From assembly GCA_948742005.1 (NCBI GenBank), contig CAPYQR010000020.1:1948-16426 (forward strand): a DNA stretch of 14,479 nt, given 5' to 3'. Origin of the DNA: an uncultured bacterium. Its GTDB lineage: Bacteria > Cyanobacteriota > Vampirovibrionia > Gastranaerophilales > Gastranaerophilaceae. The position numbers and the translations under genes are program-made. Under the pieces are notes generated by a model, which was given only the letters and a program-made list of their open reading frames with translations, ran no database searches and had not been told where the DNA came from. This document shows, piece after piece, positions 1 to 5,087 of this stretch (the first letter of the stretch is position 1; each line of letters opens with the position of its first letter).

Positions 1-522
1 GAAAGCTCTGCCTGGGCTTATTATTCCCTAAAAGATTATGAAAATTCTTCAAAAATGGCTCAAAGAGCACTTGCTATTAATCCGCAGAATAAAGAAATGA
101 GCGATTTAGCCTCGGATATTAAAAATTTATTAGCTACAAACACGCTAAATGATGCCGTTGAATTATATTCTCAAGGTAAATTTAATGAAGCATTGATTAT
201 GTTCAATAAAATTTTATCCAAAACCCCAAATGACGAATATTCAATTTATTACAAGGGTTTGTGCTTAGATGAACTCAAAAAACCACAAGAAGCAATGGTT
301 CAATATAAATCCGTAATTTCCAAAAACCCCGAATTCGCAAGTGCTTATTATTCCTTAGCGGTTGACCTTGATAACAGCGAAAGCTATAAAGATGCCGTTA
401 AAAATTATGAAAAATTCATGCAATTAAAAGCAAAAAATAATGAATCAGATGAAATGACTGCTTTTGCAGCATCAAGAATCAAAGAATTGAATGAATATTT
501 GACAAGTATTAGTAAAAAATAA
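1..522 (+). CDS. TPR-repeat protein, 3' part (5' end outside window)
   Basis: The frame is open from base 1, so the ATG at 55 is an internal methionine and the gene starts left of the window; 173 codons are visible. The protein is made of tetratricopeptide-like helical pairs. Examples are the stretch with AVELYSQGKFNEALIMFNKI, followed by KPQEAMVQYKSVISKNPEFA and YKDAVKNYEKFMQLK, with the usual small residues (A, G), aromatic positions and a proline near repeat ends. TPR arrays act as protein-protein interaction scaffolds; nothing here identifies a partner. No signal peptide or membrane segment can be judged because the N-terminus is missing. The TAA stop (520-522) lies 1 bp from the convergent kdsA stop, and I see no terminator hairpin between them. 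Confidence 0.85.
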   Translation, partial: ESSAWAYYSLKDYENSSKMAQRALAINPQNKEMSDLASDIKNLLATNTLNDAVELYSQGKFNEALIMFNKILSKTPNDEYSIYYKGLCLDELKKPQEAMVQYKSVISKNPEFASAYYSLAVDLDNSESYKDAVKNYEKFMQLKAKNNESDEMTAFAASRIKELNEYLTSISKK

Positions 523-523
523 A

Positions 524-1339
524 TCAGTTTACCAACTTAAAAATCTGATTGCAAATATCAAAAGTTTCTTCGCAAGCATCCAGTGGAAGCATGTTATCTC
601 CGTCACAAAGAGCATGTTTAGGGTCAGGGTGAACTTCAAAGAAAAGACATTTAGCACCAGCTGCAATTGCTGATTTTGCAAGGACCGGAACAAATTTTCT
701 CTCACCTGAGGAACTTCCGCCGTGTCCGCCGGGGATTTGAACACTGTGCGTGGCGTCAAAAACTAAAGGATAGCCTAAATCTTCTTGAATTATTTGAATT
801 CCTCTCATATCAACTACAAGATTATTGTAGCCGAAACTTGTGCCGCGTTCTGTTATTAAAACTTTATCATTACCCGAATCAATTACTTTTTGTGCGATTG
901 ATTTCATTTGATAGGGGGATAAAAACTGTCCTTTTTTAATGTTTACGATTTTGTTCGTTTTAGCTGCGGCAATTAATAAATCCGTCTGTCTGCATAAAAA
1001 TGCAGGAATTTGAATAACATCTGCAACATCTTTCACAATCTGCGCTTGTGGTGCTTCGTGGATGTCTGTAACAATCGGGATGTTTAGTTTTTCTTTAATT
1101 TCGCCTAAAATTTTAAGCCCGCGCTCAAGCCCAAGCCCGCGATAGGATTTTAAAGAAGAGCGGTTTGCTTTATCAAAAGAGGTTTTAAAGATAAAATTAA
1201 TATTGAGTTTTTTTGTAATTTCTTTTAACTTTTGTGCCGATTCAAAGCAGATTTCTTCGCTTTCCATAGCGCAAGGACCTGCAAAAATCGTTAATTTATC
1301 TTTTCCTATTTCAAAATTGTTAAGTGTTAGAGTTTTCAT
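524..1339 (-). CDS. kdsA: 3-deoxy-8-phosphooctulonate (Kdo-8-P) synthase
   Basis: The cytosolic enzyme condenses phosphoenolpyruvate with arabinose-5-phosphate to Kdo-8-phosphate, the first committed step to the Kdo of lipopolysaccharide. At 271 aa it has normal family length. Family blocks are all present: KTSFDKANRSS (52-62), KGQFLSP (136-142), TERGTSFGY (163-171), DATHSVQ (195-201), FFEVHPDP (233-240) and CDG (245-247). The N-terminal block reads FAGPCAMES with Cys23, where the metal-independent E. coli enzyme has Asn. With His198, Glu235 and Asp246 this completes a metal site, so I infer the metal-dependent class. The next in-frame Met (residue 25) would delete Cys23, so the start at 1339 is kept. 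There is no Shine-Dalgarno, and a TATAAT lies 7 nt upstream of the ATG. Divergent from recA. The product implies a Gram-negative outer membrane. Confidence 0.96.
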   Translation of the reverse strand: MKTLTLNNFEIGKDKLTIFAGPCAMESEEICFESAQKLKEITKKLNINFIFKTSFDKANRSSLKSYRGLGLERGLKILGEIKEKLNIPIVTDIHEAPQAQIVKDVADVIQIPAFLCRQTDLLIAAAKTNKIVNIKKGQFLSPYQMKSIAQKVIDSGNDKVLITERGTSFGYNNLVVDMRGIQIIQEDLGYPLVFDATHSVQIPGGHGGSSSGERKFVPVLAKSAIAAGAKCLFFEVHPDPKHALCDGDNMLPLDACEETFDICNQIFKLVN

Positions 1340-1346
1340 AACTTTT

Positions 1347-1356
1347 ATTATATAAT
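1347..1356. promoter_or_regulatory. Shared palindromic -10 region of divergent kdsA and recA
   Basis: The 10-bp perfect palindrome ATTATATAAT contains TATAAT on both strands: plus 1351-1356 pointing at recA, and minus 1352-1347 pointing at kdsA. Transcription started 6-7 nt downstream would begin near 1363 for recA, leaving room for its ribosome site. It would begin at about 1340 for kdsA, immediately before its ATG. The -35 elements are weak on both sides, for example TTAGAG at 1327-1332 for recA. Promoter function is inferred from sequence only. Confidence 0.55.
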
Positions 1357-1377
1357 ATAAATCAATATTAGGGAAGC

Positions 1378-1382
1378 GAGGA
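1378..1382 (+). promoter_or_regulatory. recA ribosome binding site
   Basis: GAGGA lies 7 nt before the ATG at 1390. It fixes the start and contrasts with the absence of any such site before divergent kdsA. Confidence 0.75.
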
Positions 1383-1389
1383 AAATTTT

Positions 1390-2499
1390 ATGTGTGCATC
1401 AACCGTAGATAATAATGAAAAAGCTATTCAGGAAGGCAAAAACAAAGCCTTAAAAATGGCATTAGATAAAATTGAAAAAGATTTCGGCAAAGGTTCAATC
1501 ATGCGTCTTGGTGACAAAACAAGCGTTGATTGCGAATGTATCCCGACAGGAGCTTTAGCGCTTGATATTGCTTTAGGAATCGGCGGAGTTCCGAGGGGAA
1601 GAATTATTGAAATCTATGGTCCTGAATCCTCGGGGAAAACTACTTTAGCGCAGCACATTGTTGCAAATGCGCAAAAAAAAGGCGGAATCGCAGCATATAT
1701 TGACGCAGAACACGCGCTTGACCCTGAATACGCGAGAAACGTAGGGGTTGATGTTGACCAATTGCTTATTTCACAGCCCGACACAGGTGAACAAGCTCTT
1801 GAAATCACAGAAGAACTTGTGCGCTCGGGCGCAATTGATATTATCGTTATTGATTCGGTTGCAGCACTCGTTCCAAAAGCAGAAATTGAAAAAGCAATGG
1901 AAGACCAGCAAATGGGGCTTCAAGCAAGGCTTATGTCAAAAGCATTAAGGAAATTAACCGCAGTTGTTGCAAAAACAAATACAACCGTGATTTTCATTAA
2001 CCAATTAAGACAAAAAATCGGAATAATGTTCGGTAATCCTGAAACAACAACAGGCGGAAACGCGCTTAAATATTATTCTTCTGTTCGTTTGGATATCAGA
2101 AGATGTGATAGTGTTAAAAATAAAGATAACGAAGATATCGGAAACAGAGTCCGTGTAAAAGTAGCGAAAAACAAAGTAGCACCGCCTTTTAAAGTTGCAG
2201 AATTTGATATAATTTATGGAAAAGGTATCTGTGCTCTTGGAAATATTATCGATGTTGCTGTTAATTTTGATATTATAAAAAAAGCAGGTGCATGGTTTAG
2301 TTATAATGATGAAAAATTAGGACAAGGAAGAGAAAAAGCAAAAGAATTCTTAGAACAAAATCCTAATATTTTAAATGAAATTGAAACAAAGGTAAGAGAA
2401 AAAATAGCGGCAAAAAATAAACCTGCAGGCGCAAAACAAGCAGAAGAAGCAAAAGATGTTCAGGCGGAAGAAAAAGAAACAAAAGAAAAAAAGAAATAA
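1390..2499 (+). CDS. recA: Recombinase RecA
   Basis: RecA is the ATP-dependent DNA strand-exchange protein that also triggers LexA self-cleavage in the SOS response. At 369 aa it is slightly longer than usual because of a charged tail. Walker A is GPESSGKTT (77-85) and Walker B is IIVIDS (151-156). Loop L1 is in the [11 protein letters not shown] region (about 173-183), and loop L2 is [20 protein letters not shown] (202-221). The RecA signature appears as ALKYYSSVR (225-233). The C-terminal 30 residues are rich in Lys, Glu and Ala. The start is supported by GAGGA 7 nt upstream. I found no obvious LexA box in the short 50-bp spacer, so SOS control is not visible here. rfbA follows after 16 bp and is probably co-transcribed. 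Confidence 0.99.
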   Translation: MCASTVDNNEKAIQEGKNKALKMALDKIEKDFGKGSIMRLGDKTSVDCECIPTGALALDIALGIGGVPRGRIIEIYGPESSGKTTLAQHIVANAQKKGGIAAYIDAEHALDPEYARNVGVDVDQLLISQPDTGEQALEITEELVRSGAIDIIVIDSVAALVPKAEIEKAMEDQQMGLQARLMSKALRKLTAVVAKTNTTVIFINQLRQKIGIMFGNPETTTGGNALKYYSSVRLDIRRCDSVKNKDNEDIGNRVRVKVAKNKVAPPFKVAEFDIIYGKGICALGNIIDVAVNFDIIKKAGAWFSYNDEKLGQGREKAKEFLEQNPNILNEIETKVREKIAAKNKPAGAKQAEEAKDVQAEEKETKEKKK

Positions 2500-2515
2500 A
2501 ACATAAAGGACGAAA

Positions 2516-3385
2516 ATGAGAGGTATAATTCTTGCAGCAGGTGCAGGTTCAAGGCTTTATCCTGCATCGTTACCGATATCTAAAATATTATTGCCGGTTT
2601 ATGATAAACCAATGATTTATTATCCGATTACAACGCTTTTGCTTGCAGGAATCCGTGATATTTTAATAATTACAAGCCCTTATGATTGTGATAACTTTAA
2701 AAAAGTTTTAGGTGACGGTTCTTCAATCGGGGTTAAATTTTCCTACGCTGTTCAAGAAGTCCCCAAGGGGATTGCGGAGAGTTTTTTAATTGCAAAAGAT
2801 TTTATTCAAAATGAACCGGTAGCGCTGATTTTAGGGGATAATATTTTCCATGGTTTCGGGTTTTCATCAATGTTAAAAGAAGTAGGTAAAAGGACAAAAG
2901 GCGCAACTGTTTTCGGCTATCAGGTGCAAGACCCTGAAAGATTCGGTGTTGTTGAATTTGATAAAAATAATAAGGCAATTTCAATTGAAGAAAAACCCAA
3001 AAACCCTAAATCAAACTACGCGGTTACAGGATTATATTTTTATGATAAAAATGTTGTTGAATACGCATCAAGTTTAAAACCCTCTGCTCGCGGGGAGTTA
3101 GAAATTACGGATTTGAATAAAATATATCTTGAAAAAGATAATTTAACCGTTGAAATTTTAGGCAGAGGCTTTGCCTGGCTTGATACAGGAACTTTTGAAA
3201 GCCTTTTGCAGGCGGCAAATTTTGTTCAATCAATGGAAATAAACACAGGCATGAAAATCGCTTCAATTGAAGAAGTTGCCTGCAGAATGGGATTTATAAC
3301 AAAGGAAAAATTAAGAAAAATTTCAAAAAAATATAAACAAAACGGATACGGAACTTATCTTGAAAAAATGGCATGCCAGATTTAG
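2516..3385 (+). CDS. rfbA: Glucose-1-phosphate thymidylyltransferase (RmlA/RfbA)
   Basis: The enzyme joins dTTP and glucose-1-phosphate to give dTDP-glucose, the entry point to dTDP-rhamnose and other deoxysugars of surface polysaccharides. The 289 aa match the family length end to end. The nucleotide-binding start is [11 protein letters not shown] (6-16), which is LAGGSGTRLYP in E. coli. It is followed by [16 protein letters not shown] (22-37), LGDNIF (106-111) with the metal-binding Asp, [20 protein letters not shown] (158-177), [10 protein letters not shown] (190-199) and WLDTGT (221-226). AAGGA at 2506-2510 precedes the ATG by 5 nt. The gene begins 16 bp after recA, an unusual partner, and no rfbB, rfbC or rfbD lies within the window. 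I see no clear terminator just after its stop. Confidence 0.97.
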   Translation: MRGIILAAGAGSRLYPASLPISKILLPVYDKPMIYYPITTLLLAGIRDILIITSPYDCDNFKKVLGDGSSIGVKFSYAVQEVPKGIAESFLIAKDFIQNEPVALILGDNIFHGFGFSSMLKEVGKRTKGATVFGYQVQDPERFGVVEFDKNNKAISIEEKPKNPKSNYAVTGLYFYDKNVVEYASSLKPSARGELEITDLNKIYLEKDNLTVEILGRGFAWLDTGTFESLLQAANFVQSMEINTGMKIASIEEVACRMGFITKEKLRKISKKYKQNGYGTYLEKMACQI

Positions 3386-3507
3386 ATTATTCCTAAAAAA
3401 TTGCCGTTTTTCACCTTGCTGTTAAGAAACATTACAATATATTACGACCGTAGAATATTAATTCTATTGAGTTTATACTACTATTGTGCTATTTTTCGTT
3501 ACAATAC
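3386..3507. other. Intergenic spacer after rfbA
   Basis: This A+T-rich spacer has no open frame that I can support. It holds a weak stem (TAGAAT 3451-3456 with ATTCTA 3461-3466) without a U-tract, so it is not a convincing terminator. TTGCTG (3416-3421) and TATATT (3438-3443), 16 bp apart, could be a weak promoter. TTACAATA occurs twice, at 3432-3439 and 3500-3507. None of these is strong evidence for function. Confidence 0.4.
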
Positions 3508-3535
3508 TTTAAAAAAAATCTTTTTATGATATAAT
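3508..3535 (+). promoter_or_regulatory. Extended -10 promoter of the 53-codon gene
   Basis: TGATATAAT (3527-3535) is a perfect extended -10 element. A -35-like TTTAAA lies at 3508-3513 with a 16-bp spacer. Start of transcription is expected near 3542, giving a leader of about 37 nt with the Shine-Dalgarno in its second half. Inferred from sequence only. Confidence 0.65.
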
Positions 3536-3565
3536 GATTGAAAATGTTAGGTTGTTAGCTTAAAT

Positions 3566-3571
3566 AGGAGG
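3566..3571 (+). promoter_or_regulatory. Consensus Shine-Dalgarno of the small gene
   Basis: AGGAGG, within TAGGAGGT, lies 7 nt before the ATG at 3579. It is the strongest ribosome binding site in the window and the main reason to accept this very short frame as a gene. Confidence 0.85.
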
Positions 3572-3578
3572 TCGTGCC

Positions 3579-3740
3579 ATGTCTTCTACCACACAAAAAA
3601 AGGAAGTTGAAACTTCTTTTAAAACAAAACTCAATGATGAATTTCAACATTATTTGAAAAAACAATGTTTGAAAACAACTTTCAACGGATTAGAATTAGA
3701 AACTTTTTCGTGGTACAAAAAGGTTTTGGGGCTTGTTTAG
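3579..3740 (+). CDS. Small basic protein, 53 aa, unknown function
   Basis: I do not recognise this protein. The ATG is preceded by a perfect AGGAGG and an extended -10 promoter, and the TAG is followed by an intrinsic terminator, so the gene looks monocistronic. The translation starts MSSTTQKKEVETSF and ends with ETFSWYKKVLGLV. It has about ten lysines against seven acidic residues and so is mildly basic. It has one cysteine (residue 30), an amphipathic middle (KLNDEFQHYLKKQCLK) and no membrane segment or signal peptide. It sits alone between rfbA and rnpB. A stable cytosolic small protein is likely; binding to RNA or a protein partner would be a guess. Codon use resembles the neighbouring genes. 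Confidence 0.72.
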   Translation: MSSTTQKKEVETSFKTKLNDEFQHYLKKQCLKTTFNGLELETFSWYKKVLGLV

Positions 3741-3775
3741 TTTTTGAGTTATTGTTTCCATCAAAAATCAGTTTT

Positions 3776-3812
3776 AAAAAATATCGCCGATTGTTTAATG
3801 GCGATATTTTTT
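3776..3812 (+). terminator. Intrinsic terminator of the small gene
   Basis: The stem ATATCGCC (3781-3788) pairs perfectly with GGCGATAT (3800-3807) around an 11-nt loop. AAAAA (3776-3780) precedes it and TTTTTT (3807-3812) follows. This separates the 53-codon gene from rnpB. The A-tract upstream makes it partly symmetric, but no minus-strand gene ends here. Confidence 0.8.
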
Positions 3813-3813
3813 A

Positions 3814-3822
3814 TGCTAAAAT
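3814..3822 (+). promoter_or_regulatory. Extended -10 promoter of rnpB
   Basis: TGCTAAAAT is an extended -10 element ending 7-8 nt before the expected 5' end of RNase P RNA (about 3830). The -35 region would lie in the loop of the preceding terminator, for example TTTAAT at 3794-3799 with a 17-bp spacer. Terminator and promoter are therefore interleaved. Confidence 0.55.
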
Positions 3823-3829
3823 TTAAAAA

Positions 3830-4403
3830 AAAGTCGGCTGATAATTGCGCTACCTGAATCAAGCGAACCTAGCGCGACTGCGCTTGGTGAACGCAGATGA
3901 GGGCAAAGGTGTGCGAAGCAACCGCACGGCGCTGATGAGGCGGCGGGCTGTTGCGAAGTCCATACCCCAACCCAAACAGGCAGTGAGGAAAGTCCGGACA
4001 GTCAAAACAGCAATCCGCTTGGGAAATCCAAGTGTCCGCGAGGGCGAGGAAAGTGCCACAGAAATGAAGGTTACATCTTTGAGGTTTCCAATTCGCTTGA
4101 TTTTATCAAGCGAATGAAACTAAGCAACTGCGACGTAGGATATTGAGCTTGTGAACGACAGCGAAAGCGATAGTGAACAAATGGCGAAATACCCACAGGA
4201 GTAAAAGGTGTACAAGTGCAACGGCGGAGTAAAAGCCCACCGCTGATATTGTGAAATATCAGGCTAGGTAAACCCCGGACGACTGCAAGTTTGACTTTGC
4301 AAGAGGCGCTGTTTCCGTTTTGTTTAAATTAAACAAACTTGCACAAAAAAACGCACAAGACAGATAATTATCTCATTACAGAATCCGGCTTATACCCGAC
4401 TTT
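3830..4403 (+). ncRNA. rnpB: RNase P RNA, bacterial type A, enlarged
   Basis: This is the catalytic RNA that cuts the 5' leader from precursor tRNAs. The conserved regions are present in order: GAGGAAAGTCCGGAC (3985-3999), GTGCCACAGAAA near 4052-4063, GGTAAACCCC (4267-4276), and AGAATCCGGCTTATA at about 4380-4394, which forms P4 with the first block. The terminal helix P1 is AAGTCGG (3831-3837) with CCGACTT (4396-4402). A long-range helix joins TGCAAGTTTG (4283-4292) and CAAACTTGCA (4334-4343). A perfect 11-bp hairpin lies at 4091-4115. At about 574 nt it is well above the usual 350-450 nt. The extra length lies in the P2/P3 region (155 nt from P1 to the first core block) and between the ACAGAAA and GGTAAACCCC blocks (about 200 nt). 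Ends are estimated from P1. Confidence 0.95.
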
Positions 4404-4426
4404 CTGCCCTTATAGGGCAGTTTTTT
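4404..4426 (+). terminator. Intrinsic terminator of rnpB
   Basis: CTGCCC (4404-4409) pairs with GGGCAG (4415-4420) around the 5-nt loop TTATA, directly followed by TTTTTT (4421-4426). It begins at the base after the P1 helix. The U-tract overlaps the stop codon of the convergent rsmG (4425-4427). On the minus strand there is no U-tract, so it should not stop rsmG transcription efficiently. Confidence 0.88.
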
Positions 4427-5087
4427 AATTTTGAAAAATAATTAAATTTCTTTCATAAATTTCGCTTAAAGGAAGATTATAATTAATTATTTCAAAATTT
4501 GAACCGTCTTTAAAATTAAATTCCTTAATTTCTTCGTTTGTTAATTTTGATTTGTAAATTGCAAAAAATCCTTTGTTTTTAAGGTGTTTTTTAGACAACT
4601 CCCAAACATTTTTCATTTTTCCAACAGCACGCGAAACAATTAAATCAACATTTAAAGGTTCAACTTCTTCAATTCTTGAATAAAGAATTTCTAAATTTTC
4701 AAGGTTTAGCTTTTCTTTTATTTCTTTAATAAAATTAATTTTTTTGATTCTTGAATCGTTTGCAATGATTTTAAAATCAGGATTATTAAAAAGTGCAATT
4801 GCTAAAATTACTGATGGAAACCCGCCCCCTGTACCAACATCCAGAATGACTTTTTTATCGGGATTTTTGGAACTTGAATCAAAAAATTTATCCCATTTTA
4901 AAATCGCAAGTGAATCAAAAACATGTTTTTCAAAAAGCTGTAGAATATCATTTTTGCTCATTAAATTTGTATGACAGTTATATTGCGTAAATATTTTTTC
5001 CCATAAATTGAACTTCAAAATTATTTCGTCATCAAGATTTAAGTTGAATTCTTTTTTTAAAATTTCAATTTCTTTTTTGCTAATCAT
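4425..5087 (-). CDS. rsmG: 16S rRNA (guanine527-N7)-methyltransferase RsmG
   Basis: RsmG (GidB) uses S-adenosylmethionine to methylate N7 of G527 in 16S rRNA; loss of it in other bacteria gives low-level streptomycin resistance. The 220 aa match the family length. Visible are the HVFDSL block (55-60), the SAM-binding glycine loop DVGTGGGFPS (83-92), the acidic residue after the second strand (Asp111 in NDSRIKKINF), the SRAV block (152-155) and YKSK (178-181), where many homologues have KG(K). There is no clear Shine-Dalgarno. The ATG lies inside the end of the upstream STAND-TPR gene (8-nt overlap), so translation is probably coupled. The gene ends in the U-tract of the rnpB terminator. Confidence 0.95.
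   Translation of the reverse strand: MISKKEIEILKKEFNLNLDDEIILKFNLWEKIFTQYNCHTNLMSKNDILQLFEKHVFDSLAILKWDKFFDSSSKNPDKKVILDVGTGGGFPSVILAIALFNNPDFKIIANDSRIKKINFIKEIKEKLNLENLEILYSRIEEVEPLNVDLIVSRAVGKMKNVWELSKKHLKNKGFFAIYKSKLTNEEIKEFNFKDGSNFEIINYNLPLSEIYERNLIIFQN

Noticed and set aside
55..522. ATG at 55 as the true start of the TPR protein
   Set aside because: The frame stays open to base 1 and the residues before it continue the TPR pattern; no ribosome site precedes 55.
3451..3466. Stem TAGAAT/ATTCTA as a terminator of rfbA
   Set aside because: Only six A+T-rich pairs and no following U-tract; such stems are expected by chance in this composition.
3600..3740. Toxin or antitoxin assignment for the 53-aa protein
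   Set aside because: There is no partner gene, no membrane segment typical of small toxins and no recognisable DNA-binding motif; the idea rests only on size.
3845..4117. 90-codon open frame on the plus strand, and a 66-codon frame on the minus strand at 3859-4059
   Set aside because: Both lie within rnpB, whose conserved blocks and P1 helix explain the sequence; no ribosome site precedes them and the translations are compositionally odd (Arg- and Val-rich) for this genome.
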